A stretch of 5,521 nt of DNA from Hydrogenophilales bacterium RIFOXYD1_FULL_62_11. Lineage in GTDB: Bacteria > Pseudomonadota > Gammaproteobacteria > Burkholderiales > Thiobacillaceae. The notes under the pieces were generated by a model. The model was not told the DNA's origin. It worked only from the letters and a program-made list of their open reading frames with translations, and ran no database searches. The position numbers and the translations under genes are program-made. Below, piece by piece: positions 1-5,479 of this stretch; position 1 is the stretch's first letter, and each line of letters begins with the position of its first letter. The stretch spans positions 40,601-46,121 of the forward strand of contig MGZO01000089.1 of NCBI GenBank assembly GCA_001802655.1. The letters are read 5' to 3'.

Positions 1-506
1 ATGCCGGTCTTGGCCGAGGCACGCACGGCCTCGCTGGCATCCAGCCCCACGATGTCCTCGATTTCCTCCGCCACCCGGTCCGGGTCGGCGGCGGGCAGAT
101 CGATCTTGTTCAGCACCGGAATGACTTCGACGCCGAGGTCGATCGCCGTGTAGCAGTTGGCCACCGTCTGCGCTTCCACGCCTTGCGAGGCATCCACCAC
201 CAGCAGCGCACCTTCGCAGGCCGACAGCGAACGCGACACTTCGTAGGAAAAGTCGACGTGCCCAGGCGTGTCGATCAGGTTCAGACGATAGATCTGGCCA
301 TCCTGTGCTTTGTAGCTCAAGGCAGCGGTTTGCGCCTTGATCGTGATGCCGCGCTCTTTTTCCAGATCCATCGAATCGAGCACCTGCGCCTCCATCTCGC
401 GCTCCGACAGCCCGCCGCAATACTGGATCAGGCGGTCGGCAAGCGTGGACTTGCCGTGGTCAATGTGGGCGATGATGGAGAAATTGCGGATCAGGTTCTG
501 CGACAC
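1..506 (-). CDS. lepA: Elongation factor 4 (LepA), N-terminal part, cut by the window edge
   Basis: LepA (EF-4) is a translational GTPase that acts on elongating or initiating ribosomes; back-translocation of tRNAs has been proposed for it. I see 168 codons plus two bases of a protein usually about 600 residues long. All G-domain motifs of the classical translation factors are present: G1 AHIDHGKS (residues 13-20), G2 region ERGITIKAQ (51-59), G3 DTPGH (79-83), G4 NKID (133-136) and G5 SAK (164-166). REMEAQVLDSMDLEKERGIT is typical of LepA rather than EF-G or TypA. An in-frame TAA lies upstream, and the only plausible initiator between it and the conserved IRNFSIIAHIDHG block is GTG at 506, giving MSQNLIRNFS. 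No Shine-Dalgarno sequence precedes it. A terminator-like hairpin ends only 3 nt before the start. leuA lies 140 nt upstream on the same strand. Family identity is certain; the exact start is likely but not proven. Confidence 0.97.
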   Translation of the reverse strand, partial: MSQNLIRNFSIIAHIDHGKSTLADRLIQYCGGLSEREMEAQVLDSMDLEKERGITIKAQTAALSYKAQDGQIYRLNLIDTPGHVDFSYEVSRSLSACEGALLVVDASQGVEAQTVANCYTAIDLGVEVIPVLNKIDLPAADPDRVAEEIEDIVGLDASEAVRASAKTG

Positions 507-509
507 AGC

Positions 510-533
510 AAAACGGGCACGTTTCCGTGCCCG
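510..533 (-). terminator. Terminator-like hairpin directly upstream of the lepA start
   Basis: On the minus strand CGGGCACG and CGTGCCCG form a perfect 8-bp GC-rich stem closed by a GAAA tetraloop (GNRA type), followed at once by TTTT. This is the shape of an intrinsic terminator, although the U-tract is short. It could end transcripts coming from leuA, 113 nt after the leuA stop codon. It also lies in the lepA leader, with the U-tract only 3 nt before the GTG codon, so it may act as an attenuator or shape the translation start. Read on the plus strand, the stem is not followed by a T-run, so it points toward lepA. Confidence 0.6.
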
Positions 534-557
534 GTCAGGGATGAGATAACTATGTGG

Positions 558-563
558 ATTTTA
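558..563 (-). promoter_or_regulatory. Possible -10 element for lepA
   Basis: The minus strand reads CCGTTAAAATCC here, giving a TAAAAT hexamer (5 of 6 matches to TATAAT) about 50 nt before the lepA GTG. No good -35 is seen at 16-18 nt spacing; the positions are occupied by C-rich sequence. If used, the transcript would start near 551 and carry the hairpin at 510-533 in its leader. Weak evidence, given as a candidate only. Confidence 0.25.
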
Positions 564-646
564 ACGGATTTACGGGGCTGGCGGGGAGGATGACCAGACT
601 GCTTTTGATGCATTTACAGTGGCCGCCCTTACTGCCCCGGAACGCA

Positions 647-2182
647 TCACACCTGCGGGTGCGCCCGCTCCAGCTTTGAATCCAGCTTGTTCAGCGCATG
701 CAGATAGGCCTTCGCCGAGGCCACAACGATATCGGTATCGGCCCCCTGCCCATTCACCACGCGGCCGTCCTTGGCCAGGCGCACGGTCACTTCGCCCTGG
801 GCATCGGTCCCGCTGGTGATGTTGTTGACCGAATACAGCAGCAAATCGGCACCACTGGCCACCACCGACTCAAGTGCCTTGAACGTGGCATCGACCGGGC
901 CGGAGCCGTCACCGTTCGCCTGCTTTTCAGCACCGTTATCGGTAAAGACCAGTTTGGCATGCGGGATTTCGCCTGTCTCGGAGCAGACCTTCATCGACAC
1001 CAGTTTGTAGCGTTCGGGTTCGGCCGCGTAGCTTCCGTTACTGACCAGCGCCTGCAAGTCTTCGTCAAAGATTTCGCGCTTTTTATCGGCCAGTTCCTTG
1101 AAACGGGCAAAGGCAGCATTGAGCGCTTCTTCGCTGTCGAGCACGATACCCAACTCACCGAGCTTGGTTTTGAACGCGTTGCGCCCGGACAGCTTGCCCA
1201 GCGTCAACCGGTTGGCGTTCCAGCCGACGTCTTCGGCGCGCATGATTTCGTAGGTCTCGCGGTGTTTCAACACGCCGTCCTGGTGGATGCCGGATTCGTG
1301 GGCAAAGGCATTGGCACCGACGATGGCCTTGTTCGGCTGCACCGGGTAGCCGGTGATGGTGGAGACAAGCTTGGACGCAGGCACGATCTGGGTGGCGTCA
1401 ATGCGCGTGTCGCAGGTAAACACATCCTTGCGGGTGCGCACCGCCATCACGATTTCTTCCAGCGAGGCATTGCCGGCGCGCTCGCCGAGACCATTGATGG
1501 TGCACTCGACCTGGCGCGCGCCGTTCATCACCGCAGCCAGCGAGTTGGCCACGGCCATACCGAGGTCGTTGTGGCAGTGCGTCGACCAGACGACTTTGTC
1601 GGAGTTGGGCACGCGTTCGATCAACTGCTTCATGCGCTCGCCCCACAAAGCCGGAATGCTGTAGCCGACCGTGTCGGGCACATTGAGCGTCTTGGCGCCC
1701 GCCTTGATCACTTCGTCAAAGATGCGAACGAGGAAATCCATGTCCGAGCGCACTGCGTCCTCAGCCGAGAACTCCACATCATCGGTGTACTCGAGCGCGA
1801 GTTTCACCGCTTTTACCGCCGCCTCAACCACCTGATCCGGCTGCATCCGCAATTTCTTTTCCATGTGGATGGGTGAGGTTGCGATGAAGGTGTGGATGCG
1901 ACCGGATTTGGCAGGCTTGATTGCACCGCCGGCAGCATGAATATCGCGTTCGTTGGCACGCGCCAGCGAACACACGGTCGACTCCTTGATCACTTCTGCG
2001 ATGGCATGAATAGCATCGGCGTCGCCGGGACTGGCTACGGCAAAACCTGCCTCGATCACATCGACCCCAAGCTTTTCCAGCTGGCGCGCAATGCGCAATT
2101 TTTCATCTTTGGTCATCGACGCGCCGGGGCTTTGCTCGCCGTCGCGCAAGGTGGTGTCGAAAACAAACAAACGGTCTTTCAT
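647..2182 (-). CDS. leuA: 2-isopropylmalate synthase
   Basis: LeuA condenses acetyl-CoA with 2-oxoisovalerate to 2-isopropylmalate, the committed, leucine-inhibited step of leucine synthesis in the cytoplasm. With the start chosen here the protein has 511 residues, close to the E. coli-type enzyme (about 520). The TIM-barrel catalytic domain begins with DTTLRDGEQ (9-17), where Arg13 is catalytic and Asp14 binds metal. The metal-binding HCHND has His202 and His204, and GLGERAGNASLEE (231-243) carries ligand Asn238. The accessory region holds GIHQDGVLKHRETYEIM (298-314). Residues from about 390 form the C-terminal leucine-binding regulatory domain, with NGDGSGPVDA (423-432) and DTDIVVASAKAYL (482-494). 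An ATG four codons upstream (2194) is possible, but the ATG at 2182 has GGAG 6 nt before it while the upstream one has no ribosome binding site, and MKDRLFVFDTTLRDG matches the family start. The gene completes the branched-chain set with ilvI-ilvH-ilvC. Confidence 0.97.
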   Translation of the reverse strand: MKDRLFVFDTTLRDGEQSPGASMTKDEKLRIARQLEKLGVDVIEAGFAVASPGDADAIHAIAEVIKESTVCSLARANERDIHAAGGAIKPAKSGRIHTFIATSPIHMEKKLRMQPDQVVEAAVKAVKLALEYTDDVEFSAEDAVRSDMDFLVRIFDEVIKAGAKTLNVPDTVGYSIPALWGERMKQLIERVPNSDKVVWSTHCHNDLGMAVANSLAAVMNGARQVECTINGLGERAGNASLEEIVMAVRTRKDVFTCDTRIDATQIVPASKLVSTITGYPVQPNKAIVGANAFAHESGIHQDGVLKHRETYEIMRAEDVGWNANRLTLGKLSGRNAFKTKLGELGIVLDSEEALNAAFARFKELADKKREIFDEDLQALVSNGSYAAEPERYKLVSMKVCSETGEIPHAKLVFTDNGAEKQANGDGSGPVDATFKALESVVASGADLLLYSVNNITSGTDAQGEVTVRLAKDGRVVNGQGADTDIVVASAKAYLHALNKLDSKLERAHPQV

Positions 2183-2188
2183 GGCTGG

Positions 2189-2192
2189 CTCC
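2189..2192 (-). promoter_or_regulatory. Ribosome binding site that decides the leuA start
   Basis: GGAG sits 6 nt before the ATG at 2182. It overlaps the alternative upstream ATG at 2194, which itself is preceded by CGACCCACC with no Shine-Dalgarno match. This favours the shorter, 511-residue LeuA. Confidence 0.6.
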
Positions 2193-2234
2193 ATGGTGGG
2201 TCGACGCCGCGGTCAATGTGACTTGGGCCGACGC

Positions 2235-2240
2235 ATTATA
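2235..2240 (-). promoter_or_regulatory. Consensus -10 box upstream of leuA
   Basis: A perfect TATAAT lies 52 nt before the leuA ATG. At 16-18 nt spacing the -35 position reads about CCAGCC, a poor match to TTGACA, and there is no extended -10 TGN. A start near 2228 would give a leader of about 46 nt. The lack of a -35 would fit an activator-dependent promoter, but the match could also be chance. An inverted repeat (2248-2268) covers the -35 position. Confidence 0.45.
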
Positions 2241-2247
2241 AAGGGGT

Positions 2248-2268
2248 TGCCGCGAGAGGCTGGCGGCA
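2248..2268 (-). repeat. Inverted repeat across the -35 position of the leuA promoter candidate
   Basis: TGCCGC and GCGGCA are perfect 6-bp inverted arms separated by 9 nt. The repeat lies over the region where the -35 box of the TATAAT at 2235-2240 should be. On the minus-strand RNA it is followed by ACCCCUUUAUAAU, too weak a U-tract for a confident terminator. It may be an operator, a weak attenuator stem or a GC-rich coincidence. Confidence 0.3.
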
Positions 2269-2290
2269 CGGGGTACTGCGGGAGGGGGGG

Positions 2291-2383
2291 TTAGTATGTG
2301 CGCGCGCGGCGCAGCAGCAGGCCGTCGAACAGGACGTCCGCGAGGCAAGGAAGCAATGAGGCATGAAACAATGGCTTAGACAT
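2291..2383 (-). other. Short leucine-rich ORF of 30 codons in the pssA-leuA gap, coding status unknown
   Basis: An ATG-initiated frame of 30 codons ending in TAA lies between pssA and leuA on their strand. It contains eight leucines, including a CTG CTG CTG triplet in FDGLLLRRARTY at its C-terminal end. Leucine-rich leader peptides regulate leuA by attenuation in enteric bacteria, so the position is suggestive. Against this, there is no Shine-Dalgarno sequence, the downstream stem (2248-2268) is weak, and no competing antiterminator arm is visible: the 20 nt after the stop are C-rich and could not pair with TGCCGC. The promoter candidate at 2391-2418 would start transcription within 1-2 nt of this ATG, making a leaderless message. 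CTG-rich frames occur by chance in GC-rich DNA. I do not call it a gene. Confidence 0.15.
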
Positions 2384-2390
2384 GGTCTAA
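2376..2390. repeat. 15-bp perfect palindrome downstream of pssA
   Basis: TTAGAC-ATG-GTCTAA has perfect 6-bp arms around a 3-bp centre. It starts 8 nt after the pssA stop codon and lies immediately downstream of the promoter candidate at 2391-2418, over its expected start point. It contains a T-N11-A core, the loose signature of LysR-type regulator sites, and would suit an operator. It has no T-run and a short AT-rich stem, so it is not a terminator. No regulator can be named from sequence alone. Confidence 0.4.
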
Positions 2391-2418
2391 ATTGTATCTA
2401 TTTTTCGTCACCCGGCAA
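2391..2418 (-). promoter_or_regulatory. Promoter candidate at the end of pssA reading toward leuA
   Basis: On the minus strand TTGCCG (4 of 6 to TTGACA, at 2413-2418) and TACAAT (5 of 6 to TATAAT, at 2391-2396) are separated by 16 nt. The element overlaps the last codons and stop of pssA. The predicted start, near 2384-2385, falls inside the palindrome at 2376-2390. If active it would give leuA a leader of about 200 nt and would be the upstream of two leuA promoters. Confidence 0.35.
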
Positions 2419-3192
2419 GAGAGCTGTAGCCTTCGCTGTTTTTTTTCTGCGTACCAGGCGCAGCAGCGCATCACCATAGCCCGACAGACCATACAGCAGG
2501 AAGACCCCGAACAGCACTTCGGGCGGGCTGGTAGACACCAGAATGAAGGCCAGCACGACCAGCAGAATGACGAAAAACGGTACGCTTTTGCGCAGGTTGA
2601 TTTCCTTGCCGCTGTAATACCGGAAGTTGCTGACCATGGTGAGTCCGCCAAATAGCGCAATCGCAGCGGCTAGCCAGCGCACGTCATGACCGTCTACGCC
2701 GTATTCCACCATGATCCAGACAAATCCGGCGATCAGCGCCGCTGCCGCCGGGCTGGGCATGCCCTGAAAGAAGCGCTTGTCTGTCACCGTATCCAGTTGG
2801 GTGTTAAAGCGCGCCAGGCGCAACGCCGCGCCTGCGCAGTAAACAAAGGCAGCGATCCAGCCAAACTTACCCAAGCTTTGCAGCGCAAACACATAAATCA
2901 CCAAGGCCGGCGCCACGCCGAACGACACCATGTCGGACAGGCTGTCATATTCCGCACCAAATGCGCTTTGGGTGTGGGTCATCCGGGCCACTCTGCCATC
3001 CAGTCCGTCGAGCACCATGGCAATCAAGATAGCCACGGCGGCATGCTCGAAGCGCCCGTTCATCGCCTGCACCACGGCATAAAACCCGGCAAAGAGCGCG
3101 CCGGTGGTGAACAGGTTGGGCAACAGGTAGATGCCGCGATCACGCATGCGTGTGCGCGACAATTCGGCTTTACGGTGTTGGAATTCAGGCAT
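2398..3192 (-). CDS. pssA: CDP-diacylglycerol-serine O-phosphatidyltransferase (phosphatidylserine synthase)
   Basis: This integral membrane enzyme exchanges the CMP of CDP-diacylglycerol for L-serine, giving phosphatidylserine, which Psd (the gene just upstream) then decarboxylates. The 264-residue protein carries the complete CDP-alcohol phosphatidyltransferase signature: Asp62, Asp65-Gly66-x2-Ala69-Arg70-x8-Gly79-x3-Asp83-x3-Asp87, whose aspartates bind the metal ions. About seven or eight hydrophobic segments are visible, for example near 25-43, 95-105, 111-123, 147-163, 172-187, 203-220 and 226-238. A basic tail (RLVRRKKTAK) follows the last one. It belongs to the membrane-type (type II) synthases and not to the soluble phospholipase-D-like enzyme of E. 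coli. The ATG comes 12 nt after the psd stop, in the same frame as psd, without a Shine-Dalgarno sequence, so translation is probably coupled. A run of eight A's (coding strand, 2439-2446) encodes the RKK near the end. Confidence 0.95.
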   Translation of the reverse strand: MPEFQHRKAELSRTRMRDRGIYLLPNLFTTGALFAGFYAVVQAMNGRFEHAAVAILIAMVLDGLDGRVARMTHTQSAFGAEYDSLSDMVSFGVAPALVIYVFALQSLGKFGWIAAFVYCAGAALRLARFNTQLDTVTDKRFFQGMPSPAAAALIAGFVWIMVEYGVDGHDVRWLAAAIALFGGLTMVSNFRYYSGKEINLRKSVPFFVILLVVLAFILVSTSPPEVLFGVFLLYGLSGYGDALLRLVRRKKTAKATALLPGDEK

Positions 3193-3204
3193 GAGAAACA
3201 GCGG

Positions 3205-3831
3205 TTACCAGCGTGCCAATATGGTACGCCCACCGGTCACTTTTTGACCAATCGAGACCTCGGCGCGCGCCGAGGTCGGCAAATAAATATCCACGCGTGA
3301 ACCAAAGCGGATAAAACCGTAACGCTGACCCCGCGCCAGCTTGTCTCCGACACGCACGTAGCACAGGATGCGCCGCGCAATCAGCCCCGCAATCTGCACC
3401 GACGTGACATCACCGTGCGGGGTCTGGATCCACAGTGCATTGCGCTCGTTTTCGGTCGAGGCCTTGTCGAGGTCGGCATTCACAAAACTGCCCGGCGTAT
3501 ACCAGACACCCTTGATCTCGCCATCCACCGGGCTCTTGTTCGAGTGCACGTTGAACACGTTCATGAACACGCTGATCTTCAGCGCATCACGATCAAGATA
3601 GGAATCACGCACCTTCTCCACCGCAACGATACGGCCGTCGGCGGGCGAGATGACTGCGTCTGCATCGCTGGGCGGCACACGTGCCGGATCGCGGAAGAAC
3701 TGCAGCGCAAAGACGGCCCAGATCCAGAACGGGACCGACCATGCGCCAAGGAAAACTGTTGCCAGTATGGCTGCAGCGAACGCCGCCAGTAAAACCAGCC
3801 AACCCTCGCGGGCAATAAGAGGATGTGTCAT
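3205..3831 (-). CDS. psd: Phosphatidylserine decarboxylase proenzyme, short type
   Basis: Psd converts phosphatidylserine to phosphatidylethanolamine and CO2 using a pyruvoyl cofactor made by self-cleavage. The 208-residue protein belongs to the short form of the family, about 210 residues instead of roughly 300. The N-terminus has two hydrophobic stretches (about 11-30 and 33-46), followed by FFRDPAR (45-51), SPADGRI (62-68) and HSNKSPVDG (96-104). The cleavage site is RFGSRVD: cutting between Gly177 and Ser178 would leave a large beta chain and a short alpha chain beginning with the pyruvoyl group from Ser178. This short type has FGS where the long type has LGST. The gene is 86 nt after ilvC, behind a terminator-like hairpin, and 12 nt before pssA. 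The ATG has no recognisable Shine-Dalgarno sequence and no promoter is evident, so expression may rely on readthrough from ilvC or on a promoter I cannot see. Confidence 0.94.
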   Translation of the reverse strand: MTHPLIAREGWLVLLAAFAAAILATVFLGAWSVPFWIWAVFALQFFRDPARVPPSDADAVISPADGRIVAVEKVRDSYLDRDALKISVFMNVFNVHSNKSPVDGEIKGVWYTPGSFVNADLDKASTENERNALWIQTPHGDVTSVQIAGLIARRILCYVRVGDKLARGQRYGFIRFGSRVDIYLPTSARAEVSIGQKVTGGRTILARW

Positions 3832-3849
3832 AGATTCGGTCAGTCAGGC

Positions 3850-3901
3850 AAAAGAAGAAAGGGGTGAGACGCAGGCCTGAATCAGCCCGACGCCCCACCC
3901 C
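3850..3901 (-). terminator. Intrinsic terminator between ilvC and psd
   Basis: Read on the minus strand, GGGGTGGGGCGT (3901-3890) pairs with GCGTCTCACCCC (3872-3861) over 12 bp, and the tail is TTTCTTCTTTT (3860-3850). Three pairs are G-U wobbles; on the plus strand these become A-C mismatches, so the stem forms well only in the RNA of the ilvC strand. Inside the 17-nt loop, CTGA and TCAG can add a small inner stem. It lies 16 nt after the ilvC stop codon, the usual place for a terminator. The tail has two C interruptions, so termination may be partial, which would let some transcription reach psd and pssA. Confidence 0.65.
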
Positions 3902-3917
3902 CACGCCATCACACAGA

Positions 3918-4934
3918 TTAGTTTTTCGACTGATCGACCAGCTTGTTCTTGCTGATCCACGGCATCATCGCGCGCAGTTTTGCGCCAACGACCTCAATCG
4001 GATGCTCTGCATTCAGACGACGACGAGCCGTCATCTCGGGGTAATTGGTACGGCCTTCGAGAATGAACTGCTTGGCGTAGTTGCCGTTCTGGATGTTGTC
4101 CAGGCACTCCTTCATCGCAGCCTTGGACTGCGCGTTGATGACCTTGGGGCCGGTCACGTATTCGCCGTATTCCGCGTTGTTGGAGATCGAGTAGTTCATG
4201 TTGGCGATGCCGCCTTCGTACATCAGGTCGACAATCAGTTTCAGCTCGTGCAGACACTCGAAGTAGGCCATCTCCGGCGCGTAACCCGCTTCGGTCAGGG
4301 TCTCGAAGCCAGCCTTCACCAGATCGACACAACCGCCACACAGCACGGCCTGCTCACCGAACAGGTCGGTCTCGGTTTCTTCGCGGAACGAGGTTTCGAT
4401 CACGCCGCCCTTGGTGCCGCCGTTGGCGCAGGAATACGACAGCGCGAGGTCGCGTGCCTTGCCGGACTTGTCCTGGTACACCGCGATCAGCGAGGGCACG
4501 CCGCCGCCCTGGGTGTAGGTGGAGCGCACCAGATGGCCGGGGCCCTTGGGGGCGACCATCACGACGTCGAGGTCGGCGCGCGGGGTGATCTGGTTGTAGT
4601 GCACGTTGAAGCCGTGAGCGAAAGCCAGCGTTGCGCCTTTTTTCAGGTTGGGCTCGATCTCTTCATGATAAACAGCTGCCATCAGTTCATCCGGCACCAG
4701 GATCATCACAAAGTCCGCAACTTTGACGGCATCAGCAATTTCCTTGACATCGAGACCGGCCTTCTTGGCCTTGTCCCACGACGCGCCGCCTTTACGCAGA
4801 CCGACGGTCACTTTGACGCCAGAGTCCTTCAGGTTGTTGGCGTGAGCGTGACCTTGCGAACCGTAGCCGATGATGGCGACCTTGCGCTTTTTGATGAGAG
4901 AAAGGTCGGCGTCTTTGTCGTAAAAAACTTTCAT
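3918..4934 (-). CDS. ilvC: Ketol-acid reductoisomerase (NADP+), class I
   Basis: IlvC performs the Mg-dependent alkyl migration and NADPH reduction of 2-acetolactate (valine and leucine branch) or 2-aceto-2-hydroxybutyrate (isoleucine branch). At 338 residues it is exactly the usual length of the short class I enzyme. The Rossmann motif is GYGSQG (23-28). The following loop, VGLRKGGASWDKA (44-56), has Arg47 and Ser52, the phosphate-binding residues that mark NADPH preference. The active-site residues are all in place: His107, Lys130, Asp190, Glu194, Glu226, Glu230 and Ser251. The gene follows ilvH by 44 nt; this gap is U-rich but holds no clear terminator or promoter. A weak GGGA lies about 8 nt before the ATG. 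ilvI, ilvH and ilvC probably form one operon ending at the hairpin at 3850-3901. Confidence 0.98.
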   Translation of the reverse strand: MKVFYDKDADLSLIKKRKVAIIGYGSQGHAHANNLKDSGVKVTVGLRKGGASWDKAKKAGLDVKEIADAVKVADFVMILVPDELMAAVYHEEIEPNLKKGATLAFAHGFNVHYNQITPRADLDVVMVAPKGPGHLVRSTYTQGGGVPSLIAVYQDKSGKARDLALSYSCANGGTKGGVIETSFREETETDLFGEQAVLCGGCVDLVKAGFETLTEAGYAPEMAYFECLHELKLIVDLMYEGGIANMNYSISNNAEYGEYVTGPKVINAQSKAAMKECLDNIQNGNYAKQFILEGRTNYPEMTARRRLNAEHPIEVVGAKLRAMMPWISKNKLVDQSKN

Positions 4935-4978
4935 GGTGAATTCCCAGGCAAAAATAAATAAAAACAGCGAATTGAAAA

Positions 4979-5479
4979 TCAGGCTTTGAGACTGCGCTCG
5001 CCCCGTCCGATACCCGACGCGCCGGTGCGCACGGTTTCGATGATGAAGACAGGGTCGATCGCCTCCAGAAATGCATCGAGTTTGGAACCGGTTCCGGTCA
5101 GTTCGATGGTGTAAGTGGCGTCAGTGACGTCGATGATGCGGCCACGGAAAATGTCGGCGGTGCGCTTCATTTCCTCGCGCCCCAAACCCACCGCCTTGAC
5201 CTTGACCAGCATCAGCTCGCGCTCGATATGGCTGCCCTCGGTCAGGTCCATCACCTTGATCACGTCCACCAGCTTGTTCAACTGTTTGGTGATCTGCTCG
5301 ACGACTTCTTCCGACCCCACCGTGACGATGGTCATGCGCGAAAGGGTCGCGTCTTCGGTCGGCGCAACCGTTAAGGATTCAATGTTGTACGCGCGCGCGG
5401 AAAACAAGCCGGCCACGCGCGACAGCGCACCCGCCTCGTTTTCCATCAACAGCGAAATAATATGGCGGCGCACCCTCAT
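4979..5479 (-). CDS. ilvH: Acetolactate synthase small (regulatory) subunit
   Basis: This subunit binds the catalytic acetolactate synthase subunit encoded just upstream, activates it and gives feedback inhibition by valine. The 166-residue length matches the IlvH class (E. coli IlvH is 163) rather than the short IlvN (about 96); many genomes call it ilvN. The N-terminal ACT domain spans about residues 4-78 and contains MENEAGALSRVAGLFSARAY (12-31) and NIESLTVAPT (32-41). Asn14, Gly17 and Asn32 correspond to E. coli IlvH Asn11, Gly14 and Asn29, the valine-site residues, so I infer a valine-sensitive enzyme. The C-terminal domain (about 84-160) includes FRGRIIDVT. The start ATG overlaps the stop of the upstream gene in ATGA, and a strong GGAGG lies within that gene's last codons, indicating translational coupling. 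Confidence 0.97.
   Translation of the reverse strand: MRVRRHIISLLMENEAGALSRVAGLFSARAYNIESLTVAPTEDATLSRMTIVTVGSEEVVEQITKQLNKLVDVIKVMDLTEGSHIERELMLVKVKAVGLGREEMKRTADIFRGRIIDVTDATYTIELTGTGSKLDAFLEAIDPVFIIETVRTGASGIGRGERSLKA

Noticed and set aside
183..593. Plus-strand open frame of 136 codons at the left end
   Set aside because: It runs antisense to the G domain of lepA, whose motifs are unmistakable, and has no ribosome binding site or family resemblance.
593..646. Terminator directly after leuA
   Set aside because: Only a 4-bp CAGT/ACTG pairing is visible after the stop codon, with no T-run; the first convincing hairpin is the one at 510-533.
698..1876. Long plus-strand open frame of 392 codons opposite leuA
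   Set aside because: It is antisense to a gene of certain identity; its composition (rich in His, Gly, Arg and Val) is that of a complementary-strand shadow in GC-rich DNA, and it resembles no family I recognise.
2183..2194. Alternative leuA start four codons upstream (MEPAMKD)
   Set aside because: No Shine-Dalgarno sequence precedes it, whereas the ATG at 2182 has GGAG 6 nt upstream and gives the family-typical N-terminus. It remains possible but is less likely.
2296..2379. Plus-strand frame of 27 codons preceded by GGAGGGGGGG, starting MCARGAAAGR
   Set aside because: The purine run resembles a ribosome binding site, but the G-run is part of a low-complexity tract, there is no plus-strand promoter with a -35, and the frame overlaps the palindrome and the opposing short ORF. 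Too little to call a gene.
3864..4961. Plus-strand open frame of 365 codons covering all of ilvC and both flanks
   Set aside because: It is the antisense shadow of ilvC, rich in His, Val and Gly with no recognisable motif, and it would start inside the ilvC-psd terminator stem.
4935..4978. Terminator or promoter in the U-rich ilvH-ilvC gap
   Set aside because: TTTTTATTTATTTTT is striking, but no stem precedes it and no -35/-10 pair with acceptable spacing is present; the gap reads as a simple operon spacer.
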